From an uncultured Lachnospiraceae bacterium (GTDB taxonomy: Bacteria > Bacillota > Clostridia > Lachnospirales > Lachnospiraceae), in assembly GCA_900544445.1 (NCBI GenBank), contig UQVK01000087.1, positions 1 to 16,517 of the forward strand: DNA of 16,517 nucleotides. Reading direction: 5' to 3'. The position numbers and the translations under genes are program-made. Below, piece by piece: positions 1 to 7,626 of the stretch. The notes beneath the pieces are model-generated. The model was given only the letters and a program-made list of their open reading frames with translations. It was not told the DNA's origin and did not search any database. The stretch's first letter is position 1; every line of letters begins with the position of its first letter.

Positions 1-1901
1 CGGCTCTTTCCGGCCATCCGTCCATTCTTCCCGGTCTGTCCGACCCGCTCTGCTGCCTTCCTGCCGCTGCCGTCCCTGCCGCCGCCAGCCCGGCTTCTCT
101 CTTCCTTCCGGGGACGGATCAGGCATTTCGGGCCGAAACCGATCAGATCCGTCCGCCCGGCCTTTGTGAGCGCCTCATGCACCAGGTCATAATTTTTCGG
201 GTCCCGGTACTGGATCAGCGCGCGCTGCATGGCCTTTTCATGGGGATTTTTGCAGACGTAAACCGGTTTGCCGTCTCTCGGATCCACTTCCGTATAATAC
301 ATGACCGTGGACATGGTGGACGGTGTGGGATAAAAATCCTGCACCTGCTCCGGCATATATCCCAGATCCCGCAGATATTCCGCCAGCGCCACGGCCTCCT
401 TCAGGGTGGAACCGGGATGGGAGCTCATCAGGTAGGGCACCAGATACTGCTTCAGTCCCAGCTCCTCGTTCAGCCGGGCGTATTTTTTCCGGAATTTTTC
501 ATAAACTGCATTTTCCGGCTTGCCCATCCTTTTGAGCACCGCGTCGCAGATGTGCTCCGGAGCCACCTTGAGCTGGCCGCTCACATGATACTGCACCAGC
601 TCCCGGAAAAAGGTATCGTCCGGGTCCGCCAGCAGATAGTCGAAGCGGATTCCGGAGCGGATGAACACCTTCTTCACGCCGGGAAGCGCCCGCAGGGAAC
701 GCAGGAGTTTAAGATAATCCCTGTGATCCGCGTTCAGATGGGGGCAGGGCTTCGGGAACAGACACTGTCTGTTTTTGCACACGCCGCGCACAAGCTGATC
801 CTGGCAGGAAGGCGCACGGAAATTGGCAGTCGGCCCTCCCACATCATGAATGTAGCCTTTAAAATCCTTATCCTGAATCAGCTCCTTCGCCTCTTCCAGA
901 ATGGATTCATGGCTTCTCACCTGCACCGTGCGCCCCTGATGGAAGGTCAGGGCGCAGAAGCTGCATCCGCCGAAGCATCCCCTGTTGCTGATCAGGGAAA
1001 ATTTGATCTCACGGATCGCCGGGACTCCGCCCTGGCTTTCGTAGGATGGATGATAGGTGCGCATATAGGGAAGGGCGTATACATCGTCCATTTCCTGCAT
1101 GGTCAGAGGCTTCTGCGGCGGATTCTGCACCACATACACGCCGCCTGGATAGCCCTCCATCAGCACGTTTCCATTGATGGGATCCGTGTTGTTGTGCTGA
1201 ACGAGAAAGCTGTCCGCATATCTTTTCTTATCCGCCTTCATCTCTTCATAGGAAGGCAGCCGCACGCCGCCGTATACCTCGTCCGGCTTCTTCGTCTTAT
1301 AAACGGTTCCCGCCACAAAGGTGATATCCTTCACATCAAGACCGGAAGCGAGCGCATCCGCGATCTCCACAATGGACTTTTCTCCCATCCCATAAGAAAT
1401 CAGATCCGCCTGGCTGTCCAGAAGGATGGAACGGCGGAAGGAATCGCTCCAGTAATCATAGTGGGCCATCCTGCGCAGGCTGGCTTCAATTCCGCCCAGA
1501 ATGATCGGAACGTCTTTGTAGGTGCGGCGGATCAGATTTCCATAGACCACAGCCGCATGATCCGGCCGCTTTCCCGCTTTTCCTCCCGGCGTATACGCGT
1601 CCTCCTGCCTTCTTTTTCCGGAAACATAATAGTGATTGACCATGGAATCCATGTTCCCGGCAGAGACGAGGAAGGCGAGCTTCGGCCTTCCGAACACGTC
1701 GATGCTCCCCTCGTCCTTCCAGTCCGGCTGGGAAATGATGCAGACGCTGTAGCCGTGCGCCTCCAGCACGCGGCTGATGATGGCATGTCCAAAGGAGGGA
1801 TGATCCACATAGGCGTCCCCGATGACATAGACAAAATCCGGTCTTTCAATCCCCCTCTCTTCCATCTCTTCTCTTGTTACCGGCAAGAATCCCTTCGCCA
1901 T
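1..1901 (-). CDS. YgiQ-family (UPF0313) radical SAM protein, 3' end outside window
   Basis: Open from an ATG at 1901 to the left edge with no stop, giving 633 codons here; the C-terminus is cut by the window. The protein begins MAKGFLPVTREEMEERGIE, typical of the YgiQ N-terminal domain, which precedes the radical SAM core. The radical SAM cluster motif is seen as GCFGGCSFC with cysteines at about residues 309, 313 and 316 (CX3CX2C), expected to bind a [4Fe-4S] cluster and S-adenosylmethionine. The family is widespread but its reaction is not known. The last visible 35 or so residues form a Gly/Arg/Lys-rich basic tail, probably disordered. The start is supported by purine-rich GGAAAGGA sequence upstream and by family fit. 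It lies 56 bases downstream of the pseudouridine synthase-HAD gene on the same strand, with no terminator seen between them, so co-transcription is likely. Family assignment is firm, function is not. Confidence 0.9.
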   Translation of the reverse strand, partial: MAKGFLPVTREEMEERGIERPDFVYVIGDAYVDHPSFGHAIISRVLEAHGYSVCIISQPDWKDEGSIDVFGRPKLAFLVSAGNMDSMVNHYYVSGKRRQEDAYTPGGKAGKRPDHAAVVYGNLIRRTYKDVPIILGGIEASLRRMAHYDYWSDSFRRSILLDSQADLISYGMGEKSIVEIADALASGLDVKDITFVAGTVYKTKKPDEVYGGVRLPSYEEMKADKKRYADSFLVQHNNTDPINGNVLMEGYPGGVYVVQNPPQKPLTMQEMDDVYALPYMRTYHPSYESQGGVPAIREIKFSLISNRGCFGGCSFCALTFHQGRTVQVRSHESILEEAKELIQDKDFKGYIHDVGGPTANFRAPSCQDQLVRGVCKNRQCLFPKPCPHLNADHRDYLKLLRSLRALPGVKKVFIRSGIRFDYLLADPDDTFFRELVQYHVSGQLKVAPEHICDAVLKRMGKPENAVYEKFRKKYARLNEELGLKQYLVPYLMSSHPGSTLKEAVALAEYLRDLGYMPEQVQDFYPTPSTMSTVMYYTEVDPRDGKPVYVCKNPHEKAMQRALIQYRDPKNYDLVHEALTKAGRTDLIGFGPKCLIRPRKEERSRAGGGRDGSGRKAAERVGQTGKNGRMAGKS

Positions 1902-1957
1902 TCCTTTTTTCCTTTCCTTTCGGCCGTTGTGCCCTACTGTTTTGAGCGTTTGAAACG

Positions 1958-3361
1958 TCATATCAGTTCTGTATAATCCGCAATGTAATAATCCGCCAGC
2001 TTACGCATCTGCGCCTCCGGCGTCTGACACCAGTCGTCCTTTACCCCGCAAACCCGCATTCCCGCGGCCTTTCCTGCCCGGATTCCCGGCTCGATGTCCT
2101 CAAATACCAAACAGTGCGCCGGATCTGTACCAAGCCTTTCCGCCACGGCAAGATAGATGTCGGGAGCGGGTTTTCCCTTCCCCACCTCACAGCTGGTGAG
2201 GATGCAGGAAAAGGCGTCCGTCAGTCCCTGCGCGCCGATCACCCCTTCCACCAGCTGCCTGGAATTGCTGGTGGCGATGCCGAGCTTCCATTTTTTCTTC
2301 CGGCAGGCTTCGATAAACTCCCGCGCCCCTTTTTTCAGAGAAACCTGATGCAGATATTTCTCCTCCGCCATCCGGTTCCAGTCTTCCTTGATCTTCTCCA
2401 CGCTGTCCGGGATGCCGAACCGCTCCTTAAAATATTCCGCCGTCTCCGTAAAGCTCATCCCGTCGATGTCGCCCTGAAGCCGCTCATCCAACTGGGTTCC
2501 GTATCTTCCCAGATATTCCACGTCGATTTCCGGCCAGACCCACATGGAATCCACCAGCGTGCCGTCCAGATCAAAAATCACGGTATCAATGCCGGAGAGC
2601 ATCTCCCGCGCGCCGGAACCCGCCGGTTCCAGCGCGGCCAGCTCTTCTGGGGAAAGGGGCCGGAACTCTCCCACAGGAAGGGTGTCGCCCAGAACCAGCG
2701 GCCCCATGGACATGCGCCTCAGATAGGTCACCGTTCTTCCCTGGCTCTGCATCATCCGCTTCACCTGGTGGTACTTCCCCTCCGTGATGGTAAGAAGATA
2801 GGCCGCTCGGGATTGTTCCGCGCATCCCTCCAGCTTCGTTTCCCGGATTTCGGCCGGTCTGGTGCGCTCCTCTTCTCCGATTTCCACACCCTCCCGCAGC
2901 CTGCCGCAGGCCTCTTCGGAAAGCGTTCCGTCCGTTTCCACATAATAGGTTTTTTTCACATGTCTGGCCGGAGAAAGCAGGCGGTGTGCCAGGGCGCCGT
3001 CATCCGTGATCAGAAGCAGCCCCTCCGTGTCCTTGTCCAGCCTTCCTGCCGGAAACAGATCCCGTTTCAGCAAAGCGTTCTCCGGCTCTCTTTCCCGCAT
3101 CCAGTCCAGAACCGTCCTGCCATGGCCGTCCCTGGTGGCAGACAGCAGCCCCGCCGGCTTATTCATCAGATAATAGACGTTTTTCGCGTAGGAAAGAAAA
3201 CGTCCGTCCACACACACCTGTGCATTCTTTTCATCCACCTTCCGGGCCGGGTTCTTCTCCGGACACCCGTCCACGCTGACGCGCCCTTTGCGCAGAAGCT
3301 CCTTCACTTCGCTCCGGGTTCCTTCTCCCATCTCACATAAATAACGGTCCAGACGGATCAT
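1958..3361 (-). CDS. Fusion protein: RsuA/RluB-type 16S/23S rRNA pseudouridine synthase + HAD-family phosphatase
   Basis: A single 467-residue frame with two complete enzymes. Residues 1-48 look like an S4 RNA-binding domain (MIRLDRYLCEMGEGTRSEV). Residues about 60-240 are an RsuA/RluB/RluE-type pseudouridine synthase with the catalytic-Asp motif GRLDKDTEGLLLIT (Asp109) and the KYHQVKRM motif. Such enzymes isomerise a specific uridine in rRNA. After a short linker, residues about 257-467 are a beta-phosphoglucomutase-like HAD hydrolase: motif I FDLDGT (Asp264, Asp266), motif II near ATSNS (364-366), Lys397 in GKGKPAPD and acidic motif IV FEDIEPG (421-422). The substrate of the HAD part is unknown. 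The start ATG has an excellent GAGGAGG seven bases upstream. Stand-alone RsuA-like enzymes are about 230-250 residues and such HADs about 210-220, so the length equals one of each. Met254, just before the HAD, has no well-spaced ribosome binding site, so separate translation looks unlikely. It is divergent from the YlbJ-like gene and upstream of the YgiQ-family gene. Confidence 0.9.
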   Translation of the reverse strand: MIRLDRYLCEMGEGTRSEVKELLRKGRVSVDGCPEKNPARKVDEKNAQVCVDGRFLSYAKNVYYLMNKPAGLLSATRDGHGRTVLDWMREREPENALLKRDLFPAGRLDKDTEGLLLITDDGALAHRLLSPARHVKKTYYVETDGTLSEEACGRLREGVEIGEEERTRPAEIRETKLEGCAEQSRAAYLLTITEGKYHQVKRMMQSQGRTVTYLRRMSMGPLVLGDTLPVGEFRPLSPEELAALEPAGSGAREMLSGIDTVIFDLDGTLVDSMWVWPEIDVEYLGRYGTQLDERLQGDIDGMSFTETAEYFKERFGIPDSVEKIKEDWNRMAEEKYLHQVSLKKGAREFIEACRKKKWKLGIATSNSRQLVEGVIGAQGLTDAFSCILTSCEVGKGKPAPDIYLAVAERLGTDPAHCLVFEDIEPGIRAGKAAGMRVCGVKDDWCQTPEAQMRKLADYYIADYTELI

Positions 3362-3432
3362 AAGTCTTCCTCCTCATCTGTTTCCGGTCATTCTGAAACG
3401 TTCTTAATCATAGATTGATAAAAAAAGCAACG

Positions 3433-3437
3433 GAGGC
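3433..3437 (+). promoter_or_regulatory. Ribosome binding site choosing the YlbJ-like start
   Basis: GGAGG at 3433-3437 sits directly before ATG 3442. It makes this ATG a better start than the in-frame TTG nine codons upstream, which has no comparable site. Confidence 0.7.
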
Positions 3438-3441
3438 ACCC

Positions 3442-4491
3442 ATGAGAGAACACCGGCTCTACAGGCCCAAAAGCGTTTCCCTGAAGGCGCGGCTTCGCAC
3501 CGTCAAAAAAGCCCTGCTGTTATGCCTTTTCACCGCTCTCACCCTTTCCATGCTTCTGGAGAATGAAAAAGCGCTGGCGCTGTCCCTTACGGGGCTGAAT
3601 CTGTGGTTTGAAAAAATGATTCCAACCCTTCTGCCCTTTATGATTCTTTCCGGGATCCTGATCCGCATGAATCTCTCCGACAGCTTTGCCCGCCTGTTCG
3701 CTCCGCTGCTCCGGCCGCTCTTCGGCCTGTCCGATTCCTGCCTTTACGTGCTCGTCATTGGCTTTCTCTGCGGCTTCCCCATGGGCGCCCGTGTGACGGC
3801 GGAAAGCCTGCAGCACGGCAGGCTGACGCGCCGGGAAGCGTCGCTGATGCTCGCATTCTGCAACAACATCGGGCCCATCTATTTTTCCGGCTTCGTGCTC
3901 ACTCTTTTTCCCGTTCCAAAACCCTGGCCGTTCTGGGCAGGCATGTATCTGCTCCCGCTGCTCTACGGCCTGTTTCTGCGCTGGACATTTTACCGGGATA
4001 TTCCGGTCTGCACCAGGTCCGCCGGAACAGTTTCCCTTCCAAAAACCTTCGCGTACGTCCTCCGTGCCGCTTCCCTTCCCGCAGAAAGCCGGGCAGAGGT
4101 TCGAAATGCCCGCGGGACGCCGTCTCTGCTGGAGCAGACGCAGGCCTCCATCACCTCGGCGCTCGTTTCCATCGGCTCCCTTGGCGGCTATATGATCCTG
4201 TTCAATCTGATGAACCTCATTCCCGATCTTCTGCTTCCCGTCCGGGCGGATACCGCCCGCGCGCTCTGTGCCTGCCTTCTGGAAATCACCAGCGGCCTGT
4301 CAGGGCTGGGGCCTGCGAACGCATTCTGGGGTTTTGTCCTGCTTCCCTTCGGCGGCCTGTCCTGCATCGCGCAGACCTACAGCATGATCCGGGAAACGGA
4401 TCTTTTCCTGAGGCAGTATGTTCTGCATAAATGCATCCAGACCCTGCTCGCCTTTCTGTATTATACAGCCCTCTTTCCCGTTCTTTTCTGA
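3442..4491 (+). CDS. YlbJ-like polytopic membrane protein (nucleoside-recognition/Gate-type)
   Basis: A 349-residue integral membrane protein with hydrophobic segments at about 22-40, 55-75, 98-116, 135-158, 163-180, 237-262, 292-312 and 330-349. Two family-type motifs are visible: FLCGFPMGAR (108-117) followed by CNNIGPIYFSGF (140-151), and in the second half EITSGLSGL with FGGLSCIAQT (303-312). These match the YlbJ/Gate-domain fold, whose best-known member is needed for sporulation in Bacillus; the transported or sensed ligand is unknown. The frame can be opened at a TTG at 3415, but the ATG at 3442 has a perfect GGAGG five bases upstream and is preferred. It is one of only two clear plus-strand genes, divergent from the pseudouridine synthase-HAD gene (80 bases between starts) and convergent with the amidase (24 bases between stops, no obvious terminator). 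A sporulation role is inference from the family only. Confidence 0.78.
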   Translation: MREHRLYRPKSVSLKARLRTVKKALLLCLFTALTLSMLLENEKALALSLTGLNLWFEKMIPTLLPFMILSGILIRMNLSDSFARLFAPLLRPLFGLSDSCLYVLVIGFLCGFPMGARVTAESLQHGRLTRREASLMLAFCNNIGPIYFSGFVLTLFPVPKPWPFWAGMYLLPLLYGLFLRWTFYRDIPVCTRSAGTVSLPKTFAYVLRAASLPAESRAEVRNARGTPSLLEQTQASITSALVSIGSLGGYMILFNLMNLIPDLLLPVRADTARALCACLLEITSGLSGLGPANAFWGFVLLPFGGLSCIAQTYSMIRETDLFLRQYVLHKCIQTLLAFLYYTALFPVLF

Positions 4492-4515
4492 AGAATCCTA
4501 TCCCGCGAAAAATCC

Positions 4516-5532
4516 TCACGGCAAAACAGCTGTGCTCTCCGTATACTGGTCGTAGCCGTTGTAGGCCCGGCAGAGGATGACGGGCGCGCTTCCCGCAGGC
4601 ACGGTGACGGAAAAGGTCAGCGAGCCCAGATTGGCAAAGGGCATGAGGGTGGACCAGGTTGCGCCTCCGTCCAGGCTGTAGCTGTAATACAGAATGCCTG
4701 ACTGGGCATCCTGCGCTTCCAGCAGAAGATCCACCCGGCCTGCAGCCGCATCCGTGGAAAGGACGCTCAGATTCACGGTTTCCGGCGGCGTGCGGTCGGG
4801 CGCAGCAGTTCCCTGCGGCGCAGGCACCGTCCCATAAGAGTAGCTGCTGTAATCCAGTCCCAGAGAGGAAGATTTCAGATGAAAATATTTGGCTGCGGCA
4901 ATGGCATCGCTGCCCCCCATATTTGCCACTTCCGAAGCCGTATCGACCTGATGGCTGTCAACGGGGTGGTCCATGTAGCAGTGCTCAATGATGACACAGG
5001 GAATATCCAGTTCTCTGGACGCGCGGATTACGCCGTAATAATCCGTTCCGCGGCTGCTCAGCCTGGTTTTCACCCCCCGGATATACTGCCCCTTTCCTGC
5101 CATCTCCGCCAGCTGCAGCCTGCCGAAGGTCTGGCCCGCGGAATAATATTGTCCGAAGGCGGAGGTCCAGACCTCCGAACCGTACAGATTATGCTCCGAG
5201 GACATATTATAATGAAGAGAAAACAGAAAGTCCGCGCCGTAGGCTTTGGCAATCTGCGCCCGTTCCTCCAGGGAAAGCTCCTGGTCCGTCGTTCTCGTCA
5301 GATAGACCTCCACTCCCTCAAACTGCTCCAGCGTCTGCTTCATGGCCTGCGCCGTCTGCAGGGTGAGCTCCTTCTCCAGAAACTGCCCTGGCACCTCTCC
5401 GCCCCGGTTTTCTCCGCCGTGTCCCGGATCGATCACAATGACCACAGGTTCGCTGGCCTGCGTTCTGATCGCAGGAACAGCAAGGAACAGCAGTGCCGCC
5501 GCCAGAAGTATCGTTCGTACATTCCCTTTCAC
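4516..5532 (-). CDS. Secreted N-acetylmuramoyl-L-alanine amidase (Amidase_3)
   Basis: A 338-residue zinc amidase that cleaves the bond between muramic acid and the stem peptide of peptidoglycan, acting outside the membrane. Starting from a GTG at 5532, the first 26 residues are a signal peptide (KGN then a hydrophobic stretch ending near TQASE). The Amidase_3 domain spans about 30-225, with DPGHGG (zinc ligand His38), Glu53 in LEKELTL, SLHYN (His107) and IIEHCYM (catalytic Glu183). The last ~90 residues form a beta-rich domain containing YSYSLDGGATWS, like Ig-type/OmpL47-type repeats of cell-surface proteins. The frame is open as far as an ATG at 5688, but that would put 52 non-signal-like residues, encoded by hairpin-forming DNA, in front of the signal peptide; the GTG has GAGGAGG six bases upstream, so the shorter form is chosen. 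It lies after the terminator of the rsmD operon and converges on the YlbJ-like gene. Confidence 0.9.
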   Translation of the reverse strand: MKGNVRTILLAAALLFLAVPAIRTQASEPVVIVIDPGHGGENRGGEVPGQFLEKELTLQTAQAMKQTLEQFEGVEVYLTRTTDQELSLEERAQIAKAYGADFLFSLHYNMSSEHNLYGSEVWTSAFGQYYSAGQTFGRLQLAEMAGKGQYIRGVKTRLSSRGTDYYGVIRASRELDIPCVIIEHCYMDHPVDSHQVDTASEVANMGGSDAIAAAKYFHLKSSSLGLDYSSYSYGTVPAPQGTAAPDRTPPETVNLSVLSTDAAAGRVDLLLEAQDAQSGILYYSYSLDGGATWSTLMPFANLGSLTFSVTVPAGSAPVILCRAYNGYDQYTESTAVLP

Positions 5533-5537
5533 CTTTT

Positions 5538-5544
5538 TCCTCCT
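5538..5544 (-). promoter_or_regulatory. Strong ribosome binding site for the amidase GTG start
   Basis: Minus-strand GAGGAGG, separated by AAAAG-type spacing from GTG 5532. It decides the start against the upstream in-frame ATG at 5688. Confidence 0.75.
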
Positions 5545-5548
5545 CACC

Positions 5549-5568
5549 GAAGCGCTCCCGCGCGCTTC
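5549..5568 (-). repeat. Inverted repeat in amidase leader (proximal)
   Basis: A perfect 7-base inverted repeat, GAAGCGC at 5549-5555 and GCGCTTC at 5562-5568, with a 6-base loop. It ends a few bases upstream of the amidase ribosome binding site, close enough to influence translation initiation if it forms in the mRNA. There is no T-tract, so it is not an intrinsic terminator. Confidence 0.6.
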
Positions 5569-5588
5569 ATTGCCCGCCGGACTTATCG

Positions 5589-5614
5589 CGGACAGCTCAC
5601 CGCAAAGCTGTCCG
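5589..5614 (-). repeat. Inverted repeat in amidase leader (distal)
   Basis: A perfect 9-base inverted repeat, CGGACAGCT at 5589-5597 and AGCTGTCCG at 5606-5614, with an 8-base loop. It lies in the untranslated leader of the amidase gene about 57 bases before the GTG. No T-tract follows on either strand, so it is not a simple terminator; it could be a regulatory RNA stem or a protein-binding palindrome. I do not recognise a known riboswitch class here. Confidence 0.6.
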
Positions 5615-5688
5615 TTGCCCGTCGGATGTCCGCATGTCCATGCAGACAAGCCTGCCATCCACGCATACGCCCTCCGGGTGTATCGCAC

Positions 5689-5727
5689 AAAAAATAAGGC
5701 GGATGCCCCGCCGAACGCGGCATCCGC
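5689..5727 (-). terminator. Intrinsic terminator of the rsmD-coaD operon
   Basis: On the minus strand a perfect 9-bp stem (GCGGATGCC at 5719-5727, reverse order, pairing with GGCATCCGC at 5699-5707) with an 11-base loop is followed by CTTATTTTTT. It begins about 16 bases after the stop of the coiled-coil gene, the expected place for the end of the operon. Confidence 0.88.
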
Positions 5728-5743
5728 TCAATTCCCGGCTTTT

Positions 5744-6367
5744 TTACATCAGATCCAGATTTACCTCATCGCCCGCTTCCTTCGGATCCACCACATTCAT
5801 GTCCGGCAGGGAAGAGGTATCGTCAATCTCATCCGGACGCAGCTCCATCCGATTGGACTGTACCACATTCAGACAGCTGTTCAGATCATCCAGAAGCTGT
5901 CCATAATGGGTATTTGCAATATTGATACCGTTTTCAATAATCTGCTCCAGGTTGGCCAGAATATCATCCGTATACTGGATGGCGGATGCCTTCACACTGT
6001 TTGCTTCAACAGTGGCATTGTCCAAAATCTCCTGCGCCTGCTGGGTCGCCATATTGACCACCTCGTTCGCCTGCGCATAGGCCTGCTGCATGATTTCATG
6101 TTCGCTGATCAGCTCCGAGGTATGTGCGGTCGCCTCATTGATCAGCGCTTCCGCCTTCTCTCTTGCATCGTTCAGGATGGCTTCCTTATTATTGATGATC
6201 TTCTGATAGCGCTTGATCTCATCGGGAGTCTTCATGCGCAGCTCCCGCAGAAGCTCTTCAATCTCTTCTTTATTCACAATAATCTTGCTGTTGGAAAGCG
6301 GCTGATATTTACAGCTGTCAATATATTCTTCGATTTCATCAATCAACTGTTCGATTCTGCTGCTCAT
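5744..6367 (-). CDS. Coiled-coil protein of unknown function (H+-ATPase subunit H-like)
   Basis: A 207-residue, acidic, mostly helical protein starting MSSRIEQLIDEIEEYID. Residues about 55-165 are rich in Ala, Glu, Gln and Asn with heptad character (for example EKAEALINEATAHTSELI and NEVVNMATQQAQEIL), which predicts a long coiled coil; the last 30 residues are acidic and probably disordered (DEIDDTSSLPDMNVVD). No signal peptide or membrane segment is seen. Similar proteins are often labelled vacuolar ATPase subunit H-like or DivIVA-like on coiled-coil resemblance alone, so no enzymatic role should be read into that. GGAGG lies six bases before the ATG. It is the last gene of the rsmD-coaD operon, 70 bases after coaD, with a terminator directly after it. 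I do not know its function. Confidence 0.75.
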   Translation of the reverse strand: MSSRIEQLIDEIEEYIDSCKYQPLSNSKIIVNKEEIEELLRELRMKTPDEIKRYQKIINNKEAILNDAREKAEALINEATAHTSELISEHEIMQQAYAQANEVVNMATQQAQEILDNATVEANSVKASAIQYTDDILANLEQIIENGINIANTHYGQLLDDLNSCLNVVQSNRMELRPDEIDDTSSLPDMNVVDPKEAGDEVNLDLM

Positions 6368-6437
6368 GTTTTTCCTCCATACAAAAGCGTTCCCGCTCTG
6401 TTCTGCCGCCTGACGGCCCTGTCATCATCCGAAGTGT

Positions 6438-6923
6438 TTACGCATGTCCGAATTTTTCATACAAAAGCCTGGCTACAAAGTCAGGCACACACTGGGAAAC
6501 ATCCCCATGAAATGCTGCGATTTCCTTCACGCTGGATGAACTGAGGTAGGCATATTCCAGCCGGGTTGTCAGGAAAACGGTATCCAGTTCCCCTCCCGAC
6601 AGCATACTGTTCGTCTGCGCGGTCTGCAGTTCATATTCAAAATCCGTGATGGCACGAAGTCCCCGGATTGCCACATGCACATCCTTCTCTCTCGCATAGT
6701 CGATCAAAAGTCCCGAAAAGGAATCAATCTTCACGTTCGGAAGGTCCTTTGTGGCTTCTTCCAGTATTTTAACACGTTCTTCCACAGAAAACAACGGAGT
6801 CTTCTGCGTATTGTTCAGCACGCTGACCGTTAATTCATCAAAAATCGACGCCGCCCTCCTGATAATATCCAGGTGGCCGAACGTCACCGGGTCAAAGCTT
6901 CCTGGGTAAATTGCTGCTTTCAT
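6438..6923 (-). CDS. coaD: Phosphopantetheine adenylyltransferase
   Basis: A 161-residue cytoplasmic enzyme of coenzyme A synthesis that transfers an adenylyl group from ATP to 4'-phosphopantetheine, giving dephospho-CoA and pyrophosphate. It has the full family length and motifs: [14 protein letters not shown] with the nucleotidyltransferase TxGH signature (14-17), [13 protein letters not shown] (86-98, phosphopantetheine pocket), and [11 protein letters not shown] (126-136), the counterpart of ISSTxxR. Its ATG lies three bases after the rsmD stop codon, with GGAG inside the end of rsmD, so translation of the two is probably coupled. The rsmD-coaD pairing is well known in Firmicutes. Confidence 0.97.
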   Translation of the reverse strand: MKAAIYPGSFDPVTFGHLDIIRRAASIFDELTVSVLNNTQKTPLFSVEERVKILEEATKDLPNVKIDSFSGLLIDYAREKDVHVAIRGLRAITDFEYELQTAQTNSMLSGGELDTVFLTTRLEYAYLSSSSVKEIAAFHGDVSQCVPDFVARLLYEKFGHA

Positions 6924-6926
6924 AAA

Positions 6927-7487
6927 TCAATGCTCCGCATTCCTTTTTTTCATAAATACATGCTTGTTTGTTTTATAGCACTTTTCTCTCGTCACATCAA
7001 AGCCGCAGTCCTCCGCGAAGGAAAAATCCCTGTCCTTCTCCGCTTCAAAAACGACCAGCGTCTCCTCCGTCACATAGGGCATCCGGTACAACGCCTCAAG
7101 GACGGGCTCCTCCAGTCCCGCGCTGTAGGGCGCATCCATGAAAATCACGTCCGCTTCCTTCTCATGGATGCCGGAAAGCGCCGCCACCACATCCTGTCTC
7201 AGAAGGACGGCCCTGTCCTCAAATTTCGTAAAATGCAGATTCTCCTGAATGCATTTCACAGCCTTTGCCGCGTTTTCCACGAAATAGGCCCGCTTCGCCC
7301 CGCGGCTGATGGCCTCTATTCCGATGGCCCCGCTGCCGCTACACAGATCCACAAAAATACTGCCCGGTATCCAGGGCTGCAGAATGTTGAACAGGGTTTC
7401 CTTAATTCTGTCCGTGGTCGGTCTGGTGTCCAGCCCTTCCGGACACTTTAACGGCAGGCTTCTCGCCTCTCCCGCAATCACTCTCAT
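6927..7487 (-). CDS. rsmD: 16S rRNA (guanine(966)-N(2))-methyltransferase
   Basis: A 186-residue SAM-dependent methyltransferase that modifies G966 of 16S rRNA. It opens with MRVIAGEARSLPLKCPEG and TRPTTDRIKETLFNIL, both diagnostic of RsmD. The SAM-binding motif I is DLCSGSGAIGIEA (47-59) and the acidic residue after strand 2 is Glu71 (FVEN). Motif IV, normally (D/N)PPY, reads DAPY here (118-121), a replacement of the first proline. It is the first gene of the operon rsmD-coaD-coiled-coil, behind a good sigma-A promoter. The ATG has only a loose purine-rich ribosome site (GGAAAGG, about 11 bases upstream). Confidence 0.95.
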   Translation of the reverse strand: MRVIAGEARSLPLKCPEGLDTRPTTDRIKETLFNILQPWIPGSIFVDLCSGSGAIGIEAISRGAKRAYFVENAAKAVKCIQENLHFTKFEDRAVLLRQDVVAALSGIHEKEADVIFMDAPYSAGLEEPVLEALYRMPYVTEETLVVFEAEKDRDFSFAEDCGFDVTREKCYKTNKHVFMKKRNAEH

Positions 7488-7542
7488 CCGTTTTCATACC
7501 TTTCCGATTCCTGTTTTCTCTCCCGGAATCTGTCTGCCTTTC

Positions 7543-7571
7543 ATTATAATTGCTCGTTAAAAAAAAGGCAA
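7543..7571 (-). promoter_or_regulatory. Sigma-A-type promoter for rsmD operon
   Basis: On the minus strand, -35 TTGCCT (7571-7566), a 17-base spacer rich in T/A, and a perfect -10 TATAAT (7548-7543). The -10 lies about 55 bases upstream of the rsmD ATG. Confidence 0.65.
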
Positions 7572-7626
7572 TGCTTTTTAAAATCCTAATGAATCATTAA
7601 GCAAATCTTCATAAACGGAGGCGCAG

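Noticed and set aside
177..1976. Long plus-strand open frame (599 codons)
   Set aside because: It lies opposite the YgiQ-family gene, whose protein has clear radical SAM motifs; the plus-strand product is His/Arg/Leu-rich with no family resemblance, a typical antisense frame in GC-rich DNA.
2114..3340. Plus-strand open frame of 408 codons
   Set aside because: Antisense to the pseudouridine synthase-HAD gene; no motifs, no ribosome site.
3362..3441. Promoters in the divergent gap before the YlbJ-like gene and the pseudouridine synthase fusion
   Set aside because: TATGAT and TTG-type hexamers occur but none at acceptable 16-18 base spacing, so no promoter could be supported.
5533..5688. N-terminal extension of the amidase to an ATG at 5688
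   Set aside because: The extension precedes a proper signal peptide, overlaps two hairpins, and has no ribosome site; GTG 5532 has GAGGAGG.
5342..6544. Plus-strand open frame of 400 codons
   Set aside because: Runs through the amidase start, a terminator, the coiled-coil gene and the end of coaD on the opposite strand; no recognisable protein features.
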